NCBI RefSeq assembly: GCF_004028635.1
Contig: NZ_RQJW01000003.1
Coordinates: 1,302,001 to 1,366,000 of the forward strand
Length of the DNA stretch: 64,000 nucleotides
DNA from: Streptomyces cyaneus
GTDB taxonomy: Bacteria; Actinomycetota; Actinomycetes; Streptomycetales; Streptomycetaceae
Direction of reading: 5' to 3'
Position 1 is the stretch's first letter. The number at the start of each line of letters is the position of its first letter. The position numbers and the translations under genes are program-made. Below are positions 44,387-53,508 of this stretch, piece by piece. Under the pieces are notes generated by a model, which was not told where the DNA came from, did not search any database, and worked only from the letters and a program-made list of their open reading frames with translations.

Positions 44387-47300
44387 CGCGGCGAGCTCCC
44401 TCGGGGTCGTAGAGGACAGGGCTGGCGACGGTCACCGGCACCAGTTGGTCGCCGACGGGGGCGTACAGCCGCTCGCCGATGCGGTCCCGGCCGCCCTTGA
44501 TCAGGGCGAGCGCGAACGTCCGGCCCAGGGCGGCGCTGCGATAGCTGGAGGTGACATGGCCGAGCATGGGGACGGGCGGGGCCGGCAGCACCCCGTCGGC
44601 GATCAGGTGGGTGCCCTCCGGGAGGAAGGTGCCCGGGTCCTCGGGGAGCAGGCCGACCAGGTGCTTGCGGTCGGGGCGGGACGTGTCCGCGCGGGCGTAG
44701 GACCGCTTGCCCACGAAGTCCGGCTTCTTCTTCGACACCACCCAGCTCATGCCGAGGTCCTGCGGAGTGACCGTGCCGTCGGTGTCCTGGCCGATGATCG
44801 GGTAGCCCTTCTCGGCGCGCAGGACGTGCATGGTCTCCGTGCCGTACGGGGTGATGCCGTACGGGGCGCCGGCCTCGTACACGGCCTCCCACAGGGCGAG
44901 GCCCTGCCACGGCGACACGTTGATCTCGAAGGCGAGTTCGCCGGAGAAGCTGATCCGGCAGACCCGGGCCTCGATGCCCGCGACGCTCGTCTCCCGCCAG
45001 GCCATGAACGGGAAGTCGTCGTTGGCCACGGCGAGTTGGGGCGCGAGCGAGCCGAGGACCTCACGGGACTTCGGGCCGACGAGCGCGACCGTGGCCCACT
45101 GCTCGGTCACGGAGGTGCAGTGCACCTTCAGCTCGGGCCACTCGGTCTGGTGCCACTCCTCCATCCAGTCGAGTACGGCGGCGGCGTTGCCCGTTGTCGT
45201 GGTGACCAGGAAGCGCTCCGGGGCGACGCGGATGACGGTGCCGTCGTCGAAGACCATGCCGTCCGGGCGGCACATGACGCCGTAGCGGATCATGCCGACC
45301 TTCAGGGTGCTCATCATGTTGGTGTAGAGCCGGTCGAGGAAGACGCCGGCGTCCGGGCCCTGCACGTCGATCTTGCCGAGCGTGGAGGCGTCCATGAAGC
45401 CGACGCTCTCGCGGGTGGCGGCACACTCGCGCAGTACGGCGGCTTCCATGTCCTCGCCGGCCTGCGGGTAGTACCAGGGGCGCTTCCACTGGCCGACGTT
45501 CTCGAACAGGGCGCCGTGCGCGACATGCCACTCGTGGATGGCGGTCGTGCGCACCGGGTCGCTCAGCACGCCCCGGTCGCGGCCCGCGAGGGCGGCGAAG
45601 GAGACCGGCATGTACGGCGGGCGGAAGGTGGTCGTGCCGAGCGCCGAGATGTCCACGCCGAGCAGTTCGGCGACGACGCCGCTGGCCAGGACGCCGGAGG
45701 TCTTGCCCTGGTCGTTGGCGGTGCCGGCCGTGGTGTAGCGCTTGGTGTGCTCGACCGAGCGCAGACCGGCGCCGGTCGCGCGGGCCAGGTCGTCGACGGT
45801 GACGTCGCGCTGGAGGTCGACGAAGGCGGGGCCGTCCGTGTCCCCCGGGACCACGTACACGTGCATCGGCGGCGTCGGCCGCGGCTGCGCGGGCACCTCC
45901 GGCAGGCGCGGTGCCTCGGTCGTGTATCCCTCGGCCTCGACGGCGCGGGCACCGGCGGCCGCGCCCTGCGCCAGGACCGTGGCCGGGTCGAGGGCGCCGC
46001 TCGCGCTGCCCGCGACCTCGACGGCCTGACGGCAGGCGTCGGGGACGAAGGAGCCCAGCGTCTCGTCGTGGCGCAGCTTGCCGCCGCACTGGCTGAACAG
46101 GTGCGCCACCGGGTTCCAGCCGCCGGAGACCAGCAGCAGGTCGGCGGCGAACTCGCGCCGCCCCGCGGACTCTCCGTACGGTGCGACGGTCACGGCGGTG
46201 AGGCGTGCCTCGCCGCCTTCCGTGCCGGTGACGGCGTGGCCGGGGAGGACTTCGATACCCGCCGCCCTCGCGCGCTCGGCCCACTCCCCCGGTTCGGGGC
46301 GGGTGTCGACGATCGCCGCGATGGCCAGGCCCGCCGAGGCGAGGTCCAGGGCCGCCTCGTACGCACTGTCGTTGGTGGTGAAGACCACCGCGTGGCGGCC
46401 GGGCAGGACGCCGTGGCGGTTGACGTGGGTGCGGGCCGAGGAGGCCAGCATCACGCCGGGGCGGTCGTTGTTCGCGAAGGCCAGCGAACGCTCGTGGGCG
46501 CCGGTGGCGAGGACGACCCGGCGGGCGCGGATGCGCCAGACGCGTTCGCGGGAGACGTTCTCGGGGGCGTCGGCGCCGAGGTGGTTGGTGCGGCGCTCGA
46601 CGGCGAGGAGGTGGTTGTCGTCGTAGTAGCCGAAGACGGTGGTGCGGGGCAGGACGCGGACCTCGGGGGCGGCGTCGAGCTGCTCCGTCACCTCCCGTAT
46701 CCAGTCGAGGTGTTGGGCCGTGCCGAGGAGGCTGCCGCCGAGTTCCGGCTGGTCGTCGGCGAGGATGACGCGGGCGCCGCTTCTCGCCGCGGCCGCCGCT
46801 GCCGCGAGGCCGGCCGGGCCGGCGCCGACGATCAGCAGGTCGCAGTGGGCGTGTACGGCGTCGTAGCGGGCGGGGTCGGGGTCGGTGGCGAGGCGGCCCT
46901 GGCCGGGGAGGCTGGTCGCGACCAGGCCGTCGTAGAGCTCTACGGTCGTGGCGGGGAGCATGGGCTCCGGGAAGGGTTCCTCGATCTGGATGACCGCGTT
47001 GGGTTCTTCGACGCCTGCGGAGAAGATGCCTCGGGGGCGGCCGAGCTTGATGCTGGTGCCGGCCTGGATGACGCCGTTGGCGAGGAGGGCGGAGGCGAGG
47101 GTGTCGCCTCGGTAGCCCTGGTATTCGGTGCCGTCGAAGGTGAAGGTGAGGGGGGTTTCGCGGTCCACTCGGCCGCGCGTGGTGTGGCGGAACGGCTGGC
47201 CCGCGGCGGAGCCGCTGATGGATGCAGCGCCCCCGCCGCCCCTACCCGTCCCATCCTGGGGGCTGCCGCCCCCAGACCCCCGCTTCGGCCCCGAAAGGGC

Positions 47301-47663
47301 CTCGTCCTCAAACGCCGGACGGGCTGGTTCTGCCGAGCTGGGCTGAGAAGTGACCGGACCCGGCTGGGAAATGACCGGACGTGACTCCACGGCCGCCGGG
47401 CGTTCCTCACCCGTCCTGTACACCGTCAGGATCTCGTTCGTCGACGTGTCCCGCACCGCGTTGAACCAGCGGCGGCAGCCCGCCGAGTGGCTCCAGCGTT
47501 CGGCGAAGGGGCCCTTGGGGTTGTCGCGGAAGAAGAGGTAGCGGGCCCAGTCCTCGTCGGAGAGGGACGCCGGGTTCTCCGGGTACGGCACGTGGGCCTG
47601 GCCGCCGTAGTGGAACTCGGCCTCGTCGCGGGGCCCGCACCACGGGCAGGGGATGAGCAGCAT
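44379..47663 (-). CDS. soxA: Sarcosine oxidase delta-alpha fusion (SoxD-SoxA)
   Basis: A 1094-residue single frame in place of the usual separate soxD and soxA genes. Residues 1-90 are SoxD, with the zinc ligands in CPWCG (Cys 6, 9), His18 and Cys63. Residues about 91-155 are a Gly/Ser/Pro linker. From about 156 it is SoxA: FTFDGTEYQGYRGDTLASAL, the FAD/NAD motif GAGPAG at 280-285, and a C-terminal GcvT-like THF-binding half ending EGARRDG. No stop and no convincing internal start lies in the linker, and residues 113-138 come from a dispersed repeat. The enzyme oxidises sarcosine to glycine with formation of methylene-THF. Twelve bases separate it from soxB. Confidence 0.88.
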   Translation of the reverse strand: MLLIPCPWCGPRDEAEFHYGGQAHVPYPENPASLSDEDWARYLFFRDNPKGPFAERWSHSAGCRRWFNAVRDTSTNEILTVYRTGEERPAAVESRPVISQPGPVTSQPSSAEPARPAFEDEALSGPKRGSGGGSPQDGTGRGGGGAASISGSAAGQPFRHTTRGRVDRETPLTFTFDGTEYQGYRGDTLASALLANGVIQAGTSIKLGRPRGIFSAGVEEPNAVIQIEEPFPEPMLPATTVELYDGLVATSLPGQGRLATDPDPARYDAVHAHCDLLIVGAGPAGLAAAAAAARSGARVILADDQPELGGSLLGTAQHLDWIREVTEQLDAAPEVRVLPRTTVFGYYDDNHLLAVERRTNHLGADAPENVSRERVWRIRARRVVLATGAHERSLAFANNDRPGVMLASSARTHVNRHGVLPGRHAVVFTTNDSAYEAALDLASAGLAIAAIVDTRPEPGEWAERARAAGIEVLPGHAVTGTEGGEARLTAVTVAPYGESAGRREFAADLLLVSGGWNPVAHLFSQCGGKLRHDETLGSFVPDACRQAVEVAGSASGALDPATVLAQGAAAGARAVEAEGYTTEAPRLPEVPAQPRPTPPMHVYVVPGDTDGPAFVDLQRDVTVDDLARATGAGLRSVEHTKRYTTAGTANDQGKTSGVLASGVVAELLGVDISALGTTTFRPPYMPVSFAALAGRDRGVLSDPVRTTAIHEWHVAHGALFENVGQWKRPWYYPQAGEDMEAAVLRECAATRESVGFMDASTLGKIDVQGPDAGVFLDRLYTNMMSTLKVGMIRYGVMCRPDGMVFDDGTVIRVAPERFLVTTTTGNAAAVLDWMEEWHQTEWPELKVHCTSVTEQWATVALVGPKSREVLGSLAPQLAVANDDFPFMAWRETSVAGIEARVCRISFSGELAFEINVSPWQGLALWEAVYEAGAPYGITPYGTETMHVLRAEKGYPIIGQDTDGTVTPQDLGMSWVVSKKKPDFVGKRSYARADTSRPDRKHLVGLLPEDPGTFLPEGTHLIADGVLPAPPVPMLGHVTSSYRSAALGRTFALALIKGGRDRIGERLYAPVGDQLVPVTVASPVLYDPEGARRDG
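47252..47326. repeat. Streptomyces-type dispersed repeat inside the SoxD-SoxA linker
   Basis: The stretch contains TGGGGGCTGCCGCCCCCA (hairpin), then CCCGCTTCGGCCCC and TCGTCCTCAAACGCCGGACG. I recall this series as a very frequent intergenic element in Streptomyces genomes. It is read in frame as residues 113-138 of the fusion (PARPAFEDEALSGPK and a Gly-rich part). Confidence 0.75.
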
Positions 47664-47675
47664 GGGTTCGGCTCC

Positions 47676-48908
47676 CTAGTGGGCCACCGCGGCAGCGCCG
47701 TGCTCGTCGACGAGCGCGCCGGTGGTGAAACGGTCGAGCGAGAAGGGGGCGTTGAGGGCGTGCGGGGTGTCGTGGGCGATGGTGTGGGCGTAGACCCAGC
47801 CGACGCCCGGAGTGGCCTTGAAACCGCCCGTTCCCCAGCCGCAGTTGAGATAGAGGTTGTCGACGGGGCTGAGCCCGATGATCGGTGAGGCGTCGGGGCT
47901 GGTGTCGACGATGCCGCCCCAGGTGCGCAGCACGTGGGCGCGGGCGAAGACGGGGAACAGCTCCAGGGCCGCCGCCATCTGCTCCTCGATGATGTGGAAG
48001 GCGCCGCGCTGGGTGTACGAGTTGTACGCGTCGATGCCCGCGCCCATCACCAGCTCGCCCTTGTGGGCTTGGCTGACGTACACGTGGACCGCGTTGGACA
48101 TCACTACCGTGGGGTGCACCGGCTCGAGGAGTTCCGATACCAATGCCTGCAACGGGTGGCTCTGGATGGGGAGTTCGATGCCCGCCATCGCCGCGAGGAC
48201 CGAGGTGTGGCCCGCCGAGCAGAGCGCGACCTTGCCGGCGGCGATGGGGCCGAGGTTGGTCTGGACCCCGACCACTCGCCCCCCGATCACGTCCAGACCC
48301 GTGACCTCGCAGTTCTGGATGATGTCGATGCCGGCGGCGTCGGCCGAGCGGGCCAGGCCCCAGGCGACGTAGTCGTGCTTGGCGATGCCCGCGCGCGGCT
48401 GGTACGTGGCACCCAGGACCGGATAGCGCACGTCCTGCGAGATGTTGACGATCGGGCAGACCTCCTTGACGCCGTCCGCGTCGAGCCACTCCGCGTCCAC
48501 GCCGTTGAGGCGGTTCGCCTCGACGCGGCGGACGCTGTCGCGGACGTCCTGGAGGCTGTGGGCCAGGTTCAGCACGCCGCGCTGGGAGAAGAGGATCGGG
48601 TAGTCGAGCTCGTCCGCCAGGCCCTCCCAGAGCTTGAGGGCGTGCTCGTAGATGCCGGCGCTCTCGTCCCACAGGTAGTTGGAGCGGATGATCGTGGTGT
48701 TGCGGGCCATGTTGCCGCCCGCGAGCCAGCCCTTCTCCAGCACCGCGACATTGGTGATGCCGTGGTTCTTGGCGAGGTAGTGCGCGGTGGCCAGGCCGTG
48801 ACCGCCGCCTCCGACGATCACCACGTCGTACGACTTCTTGGGCTCGGGATTACGCCACAGGAAGTCGGGGTGGTCGGGGAGGTCGGCGCCGGGGGTACGG
48901 GAGCTCAT
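47676..48908 (-). CDS. soxB: Sarcosine oxidase beta subunit
   Basis: A 410-residue flavoprotein. The dinucleotide motif is VIVGGGGHGLATAHYLAKNHG near residues 30-50 (quoted in part), and His178 in GIAKHDYVAWG is at the place of the covalent FMN attachment in heterotetrameric sarcosine oxidase. The C-terminus has the Gly-rich CGWGTGGFKATPG. SoxB carries the FAD site that oxidises sarcosine. Its ATG overlaps the stop of a 28-codon upstream frame, and SoxDA follows after 12 bases, so expression is closely linked. Confidence 0.95.
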   Translation of the reverse strand: MSSRTPGADLPDHPDFLWRNPEPKKSYDVVIVGGGGHGLATAHYLAKNHGITNVAVLEKGWLAGGNMARNTTIIRSNYLWDESAGIYEHALKLWEGLADELDYPILFSQRGVLNLAHSLQDVRDSVRRVEANRLNGVDAEWLDADGVKEVCPIVNISQDVRYPVLGATYQPRAGIAKHDYVAWGLARSADAAGIDIIQNCEVTGLDVIGGRVVGVQTNLGPIAAGKVALCSAGHTSVLAAMAGIELPIQSHPLQALVSELLEPVHPTVVMSNAVHVYVSQAHKGELVMGAGIDAYNSYTQRGAFHIIEEQMAAALELFPVFARAHVLRTWGGIVDTSPDASPIIGLSPVDNLYLNCGWGTGGFKATPGVGWVYAHTIAHDTPHALNAPFSLDRFTTGALVDEHGAAAVAH

Positions 48909-48991
48909 CGGACGTCTCCGTCTTCTGAAAGGGCTTCTGCGAGGTGCGGGTACTGCGAGTACCGCGGGTGCTTGGGGACGTTCGCGTTCAT
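48905..48991 (-). CDS. Short coupled ORF between folD and soxB
   Basis: A 28-residue frame, MNANVPKHPRYSQYPHLAEA plus LSEDGDVR. Its ATG overlaps the folD stop and its TGA overlaps the soxB start, so ribosomes could pass from folD to soxB through it. It has no recognised family, membrane segment or Cys. It may be a leader that couples translation, a genuine micropeptide, or the remnant of a larger gene. Confidence 0.5.
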   Translation of the reverse strand: MNANVPKHPRYSQYPHLAEALSEDGDVR

Positions 48992-49848
48992 ACGGCGGTG
49001 GCGTTCCTCTCGGCGGCCTCGACGACGTTGGCCAGCAACATCGCTCGGGTCATGGGGCCCACACCGCCGGGCATGGGCGCGATCCAGCCGGCGACCTGGG
49101 CGGCGTCCGGGTGGATGTCGCCGACCAGGCCCTGGTCGGTGCGGGTGATGCCGACGTCCAGGACCGCGGCGCCGGGGCGCAGCATGTCCTTGGTGACCAG
49201 TCCGGGCGAGCCGGCGGCGGCGATGACGATGTCCGCCTCGCGGACGTGCCAGGCCAGGCCCTTGGTGCCGGTGTGGCACAGGGTGACGGTGGCGTTCTCG
49301 GAGCGGCGGGTGAGGAGGAGGCCGATCGGGCGGCCCACCGTGATGCCCCGGCCGATCACGCAGACGCGCGCTCCGGCGAGCGGTACGTCGTGGCGGCGGA
49401 GCAGCTCCACGATCCCGCGCGGGGTGCACGGCAGCGGTGCCTCGACGCCCAGGGTGAGCCGGCCGAGGTTGACGGGGTGCAGGCCGTCGGCGTCCTTGGC
49501 CGGGTCCATGCGTTCCAGTACCGCGTTGGCGTCCAGGTGGCGCGGCAGCGGGAGCTGGACGATGTAGCCGGTGCAGGCCGGGTCGGCGTTGAGTTCGTCG
49601 ATCGTCTCCTCGACCTGCTCCTGTGAGGCATCGGCGGGCAGGTCCCGTCGGATGGAGGCGATGCCGACCTGGGCGCAGTCGCGGTGCTTGCCGGCGACGT
49701 AGGCGTGGCTGCCGGGGTCGTCGCCCACCAGGACGGTGCCCAGGCCGGGCGGGCGGCCGTCGGTGGCCGTCAACTTGGCCACGCGTTCCGCGAGTTCGCG
49801 GCGGATATCGGCGGCGGTCGCCTTGCCGTCGAGCAGCTGTGCGTTCAC
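48988..49848 (-). CDS. folD: Bifunctional methylene-THF dehydrogenase/cyclohydrolase
   Basis: A 286-residue FolD. The folate site is GTVLVGDDPGSHAYVAGKHR with the catalytic Lys (KH); YIVQLPLPRHL and VIGRGITVGRP (NADP site) and the C-terminal PMPGGVGPMTRAML follow. It oxidises methylene-THF from the dimethylglycine and sarcosine oxidases to 10-formyl-THF, the PurU substrate. GTG at 49848 has AAGGA nine bases upstream, which decides the start. Placed between the dimethylglycine oxidase-like gene (38 bp) and soxB. A housekeeping folD probably exists elsewhere. Confidence 0.95.
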   Translation of the reverse strand: MNAQLLDGKATAADIRRELAERVAKLTATDGRPPGLGTVLVGDDPGSHAYVAGKHRDCAQVGIASIRRDLPADASQEQVEETIDELNADPACTGYIVQLPLPRHLDANAVLERMDPAKDADGLHPVNLGRLTLGVEAPLPCTPRGIVELLRRHDVPLAGARVCVIGRGITVGRPIGLLLTRRSENATVTLCHTGTKGLAWHVREADIVIAAAGSPGLVTKDMLRPGAAVLDVGITRTDQGLVGDIHPDAAQVAGWIAPMPGGVGPMTRAMLLANVVEAAERNATAV

Positions 49849-49885
49849 CGGCGGTGTTCCTTCCCTCGGAGTCGACGCGGGGGTG

Positions 49886-52324
49886 TCAGCCACGCAGGCG
49901 GGACATGGTGGGGTCGAACAGCGGCTCCTCGGCGACGACGGCATCGACGCGCTGGTCGAAGTAGCCGATCTGCACGGGCGTGCCGGGAGTGGTGAGCTCG
50001 GCCGGGAGCCAGGCGTACGCGATGCCCTTGCCGATGGTGTAGCCGTAGGCGGCGCTGGTGACGTAGCCGACCGGGCGGTCGCCGTCGTACACCGGCTCCT
50101 TGCCGAGGACGACCGACTGCGGGTCGTCGATGGTGAGGCAGGTCAGCTTGCGCCGGACGTCGGATTTACGGCGCTCCAGCGCCGCCTTGCCGATGAAGTC
50201 GCCCTTGTCGAGCTTGACGGCGAAGCCGACGCCGGCCTCGTAGGGGTCGTGCTCGTAGGTCATGTCGGTGCCGAAGGAGCGGTAACCCTTCTCCAGGCGG
50301 AGGCTGTTGAAGGCGCCGCGGCCGGCGATGACGCCGCCCAGCGGCCTCGCCGCCTGCCACAGGGTGTCCCACAGCTTCTGGCCCTGGTCGGCGGTGGTGT
50401 ACAGCTCCCAGCCGAGTTCGCCGACGTACGACAGCCGCATCGCCGTCACCGGGACGCTGCCGATGTAGGCGCGCTTGGCGCGGAAGTACTTGAGGCCGTC
50501 GTTGGTGAAGTCCTCGTCCGTCAGCGGCTGGAGGACCTTGCGGGCCAGCGGGCCCCACAGGCCGATGCAGCAGGTGCCGGCGGTGATGTCGCGGACCTGG
50601 ACGGTGCCGTCGGCGGGGAGGTGGCGGCTGAGCCAGTCGAGGTCCAGGTTGCCGTTGGCGCCGATCTGGAAGAGGTCGCGGGCGAGGCGGGCGACGGTGA
50701 CGTCGCTGCGGATGCCGCCGTCGTGGTCGAGGAACAGGGTGTACGTGACCGAGCCGACCGACTTGGCGACCTTGCCGGTGCACAGGCGCTCCAGGAACTC
50801 GGCGGAGCCGGGGCCGCTCACCTCCAGGCGCTTGAGTGCCGTCATGTCGTACATCGCGACGGTCTCGCGGGTGGCCTGTGCCTCGGCGCCGACGATGGGC
50901 GACCAGAACTGGGCGGCCCAGTCGTTCGGGGTGGGGATGGAACGGCCCTCGACCAGCTTCGCGTTGGCCTCGTACCAGTGCGGGCGTTCCCAGCCGCTCG
51001 CCTCCAGGAAGAAGGCGCCGTGCTCCTGCTGGCGGGCGTGGAAGGGGCTGGTGCGAATCGGGCGCGGGTCGCCAGAGGGCTGGAGGGGGTGGAGGATGTC
51101 GTAGACCTCGACGAAGTTCTGGCAGTCGCGGGCGAGGACGTACTCCGGGGACAGCTGGTGCGGCTCGAAACGGTTGACGTCGCACTCGTGCAGGTCGAAG
51201 GACGAGCAGTGGCCGTCGACCAGCCACTCGGCCATGGCCCGGCCGACGCCCGCGGAGTGGGTGACCCAGACGGCCTCGGCGACCCAGAAGCCCTTGACGT
51301 CCTGGGACTCGCCGAGGAGCGGGAAGTTGTCGGTGGTGAAGGAGAACAGGCCGTTGATGCCCTCCTCGACCTTGGCCTCCTGCGTCGCGGGGAGCAGGGA
51401 CTGGGTCTCGGTCCAGGCGGGCGCGAAGTCGTCCTCGGTGAACTTCAGGACCGACGGCATCTCGTCGGCCTCGTCGAAGGAGAGGATCTCGTCCGCGGTG
51501 ATGGGCATCGGGCGGTGGCCGTAGTAGCCGATGCCGATGCCGTCGAAGCGGTCGCGGTAGTAGAGGTCGGCGTCCTGGTGGCGCAGGATCGGGCGGACCG
51601 CCTCCTCGGTCTGGCCCGCGAGCGCCGGGATCGGGCCGGTCCAGGCGAGCTGGTGGGCGAGCGGGGTGAGCGGGAGGTTCATGCCGGCCATGCGGGCGAT
51701 CTTCGGGCCCCAGATGCCGGCGCAGCACACGACGATGTCGGCGGGGATCTCGCCCTGGTCGGTCAGGACGCCGGTCACCTCGCCGTCGGCCTTCAGGACG
51801 TCGAGGACCTCGTGGCGGGCCAGGAAGCGCACTCCGCGCTCGGTGGCCCGGCGGATCTGCGCCTCGACGGCGAGGACCGCCTTGGCGAGGCCGTCGGTCG
51901 GGACGAGGAGGCCGCCGAGGACCTTGTCACGGTCGAGAAGCGGGTGCTTCTCGACGCACTCGTCGGCGGTCAGGAGCCGGGACTCGATGCCCCAGGCGGT
52001 GATCCAGCCGTGCCGGCGGTGCAGTTCCGCGAGGCGCTCGGGCGTGGTCGCCACTTCGAGGCCGCCGACCTGGAGGAAGCAGGGCTTGCCGTCGACGTCG
52101 AGGGAGCAGAACTTCTCGACGGTGTAGCGGGCCAGCTCCGTCATGGTCTTCGAGGAGTTCGTCTGGAAGACCAGGCCGGGGGCGTGTGAGGACGAGCCTC
52201 CGGTGGCCGGGAGCGGCCCCTGGTCGACCACGGTCACCTCGGTCCAGCCCCGCGCCGAGATCTCGTCCGCGAGAGCCGCGCCGACGACTCCCGCTCCGAT
52301 GATGACCACACGCGGTCCCGCCAT
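49886..52324 (-). CDS. Dimethylglycine oxidase/dehydrogenase-family flavoprotein
   Basis: An 812-residue two-part flavoprotein. The N-terminal FAD domain has VVIIGAGVVGAALADEI and a His in GGSSSHAPGLV (His47), the kind of site where related enzymes hold FAD covalently. The C-terminal part (from about 430) is a GcvT-like THF-binding domain with YDMTALKRLEVSG, LSYVGELGWELY and GVGFAVKLDKGDFIGKAAL. Size and order match dimethylglycine oxidase of Arthrobacter. It should convert dimethylglycine to sarcosine and pass the methyl to THF; sarcosine dehydrogenase is an alternative. It heads the folD-sox operon, with operators just upstream. Confidence 0.9.
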   Translation of the reverse strand: MAGPRVVIIGAGVVGAALADEISARGWTEVTVVDQGPLPATGGSSSHAPGLVFQTNSSKTMTELARYTVEKFCSLDVDGKPCFLQVGGLEVATTPERLAELHRRHGWITAWGIESRLLTADECVEKHPLLDRDKVLGGLLVPTDGLAKAVLAVEAQIRRATERGVRFLARHEVLDVLKADGEVTGVLTDQGEIPADIVVCCAGIWGPKIARMAGMNLPLTPLAHQLAWTGPIPALAGQTEEAVRPILRHQDADLYYRDRFDGIGIGYYGHRPMPITADEILSFDEADEMPSVLKFTEDDFAPAWTETQSLLPATQEAKVEEGINGLFSFTTDNFPLLGESQDVKGFWVAEAVWVTHSAGVGRAMAEWLVDGHCSSFDLHECDVNRFEPHQLSPEYVLARDCQNFVEVYDILHPLQPSGDPRPIRTSPFHARQQEHGAFFLEASGWERPHWYEANAKLVEGRSIPTPNDWAAQFWSPIVGAEAQATRETVAMYDMTALKRLEVSGPGSAEFLERLCTGKVAKSVGSVTYTLFLDHDGGIRSDVTVARLARDLFQIGANGNLDLDWLSRHLPADGTVQVRDITAGTCCIGLWGPLARKVLQPLTDEDFTNDGLKYFRAKRAYIGSVPVTAMRLSYVGELGWELYTTADQGQKLWDTLWQAARPLGGVIAGRGAFNSLRLEKGYRSFGTDMTYEHDPYEAGVGFAVKLDKGDFIGKAALERRKSDVRRKLTCLTIDDPQSVVLGKEPVYDGDRPVGYVTSAAYGYTIGKGIAYAWLPAELTTPGTPVQIGYFDQRVDAVVAEEPLFDPTMSRLRG

Positions 52325-52342
52325 CGCCGCACCTCCGGTTGA

Positions 52343-52378
52343 GTTGCTTTCTGCGCAACATGATTCAGGTTGCGCAAC
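52343..52378. promoter_or_regulatory. IclR-type operators upstream of the dimethylglycine oxidase-sox operon
   Basis: GTTGCTTTCTGCGCAAC (52343-52359) fits the 17-bp palindrome with one change; GTTGCGCAAC (52369-52378) joins both arms without the spacer. They lie 19-54 bp upstream of the start codon. Confidence 0.7.
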
Positions 52379-52460
52379 TCAATGTGCCTGCCGTCCAGGT
52401 GGGTGTCAAGAGGTCCGGTGACGTCGGAGAGCGGCTTGAGAAATGGCTTGAGAAACAGCA

Positions 52461-52506
52461 ATGCCCGGTGGGCGGTGCGCGTCCGTACGCACCGCCCACC
52501 GGGCAT
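52461..52506 (-). terminator. Terminator after proX
   Basis: A perfect 19-bp stem (ATGCCCGGTGGGCGGTGCG with its complement) and an 8-base loop, 11 bases after the proX stop on the minus strand. It is the strongest hairpin in the window. Confidence 0.85.
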
Positions 52507-52517
52507 CCGTGAAGGGC

Positions 52518-53495
52518 CTACTTGATCCAGGCATCCACCTTGTCGCGGTTGGCCTCGACCCACTTCTTGGCCGCGGCCTCGGGGGTCATCTTGTCCACCG
52601 CGATGTACTTCGCCACGACGTTCTGGTCGTCGTTGGTCCAGGTGAAGTTCTTCACCAGGTCATAGGCGGGACTGCCGGACTCGGAGAACTTCTTGCTGAC
52701 GATCTTGTCCAGCTTGTACACGGGGTAGTCGCAGTCGACCTTCTCGGGGTCGGCGTCGCAGCCCTCCTTGTACTCGGGCAGCTTGACCTTCTCCAGGGGC
52801 ACCTCGGACATGAACCACTGCGGCTCGTAGAAGTAGCCGATCACCCACTCCTTGTCCTTCTCCGCCTTGCGGAAGGCCTGGATGAGGGCGGTCTCGCTGC
52901 CCGCGTACACGACCTTGAAGTCCAGCTTCAGGTTCTTCACCAGCGCCTCGTCGTTGGTGACGAACGACGGGTCGCCGTCGAGGAGCTGGCCCTTGCCGCC
53001 GGACTCGGAGGTCTTGAACTCGGCCGCGTACTTGTCGAGGTTGTTCCAGTCGAGGATGTCCGGGTGCGCCTTGGCCAGCCACGGCGGCACGTACCAGCCG
53101 ATGAGGCCTTCGTTGCCGGTCGGGCCGGCGTCGACGGCGGTCTTCTGGTCGGTGATGTACTTCTTCTTCAGGTCGTCGTGACCCCAGTTCTCGACGACGG
53201 CGTCGACCTCGCCCGTCCCGAAGCCCTGCCAGGCGATCTCTTCCTTCAGGTCCTTCTGGGTGACCTTGCAGCCGAGGTCGTGCTCCGCGACGTACGCGAT
53301 GACGGCCGCGTTGGCCTCGTAGCCCACCCAAGGGTTGACCGCGAGGTTGAAGGTGCCGCACTTGCCGGAGCCGCCCGAGCCGCCGGCGTCCGAGGAGCTG
53401 TCACCGACCTTCGCACCGCTGCAGGCGGTGAGGGTGAGGCCGAGGACCGCTATGCCGACCGCGCCGACTCTCCACTGTCTTGCTTGCCTTGCCAT
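52518..53495 (-). CDS. proX: Glycine betaine ABC transporter substrate-binding lipoprotein
   Basis: A 325-residue lipoprotein. The signal ends in the lipobox LTAC with Cys25, followed by a Ser/Gly linker. The OpuAC-type domain has VNPWVGYEANAAVI, WQGFGTGEVDAVVENWGHDD, GWYVPPWLA and GYFYEPQWF, rich in the Trp/Tyr residues that cage trimethylammonium groups. It should capture glycine betaine (or choline, carnitine) outside the membrane and feed ProW/ProV. AAGGAG precedes the ATG at 53495, excluding the longer frame. Last gene of the betB-proVWX operon. Confidence 0.94.
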   Translation of the reverse strand: MARQARQWRVGAVGIAVLGLTLTACSGAKVGDSSSDAGGSGGSGKCGTFNLAVNPWVGYEANAAVIAYVAEHDLGCKVTQKDLKEEIAWQGFGTGEVDAVVENWGHDDLKKKYITDQKTAVDAGPTGNEGLIGWYVPPWLAKAHPDILDWNNLDKYAAEFKTSESGGKGQLLDGDPSFVTNDEALVKNLKLDFKVVYAGSETALIQAFRKAEKDKEWVIGYFYEPQWFMSEVPLEKVKLPEYKEGCDADPEKVDCDYPVYKLDKIVSKKFSESGSPAYDLVKNFTWTNDDQNVVAKYIAVDKMTPEAAAKKWVEANRDKVDAWIK

Positions 53496-53508
53496 GGTCA
53501 GTTGCTCC

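Noticed and set aside
47252..47326. Insertion sequence or terminator within soxA
   Set aside because: No transposase, no target duplication visible, and the reading frame passes through; it matches a dispersed non-coding repeat instead.
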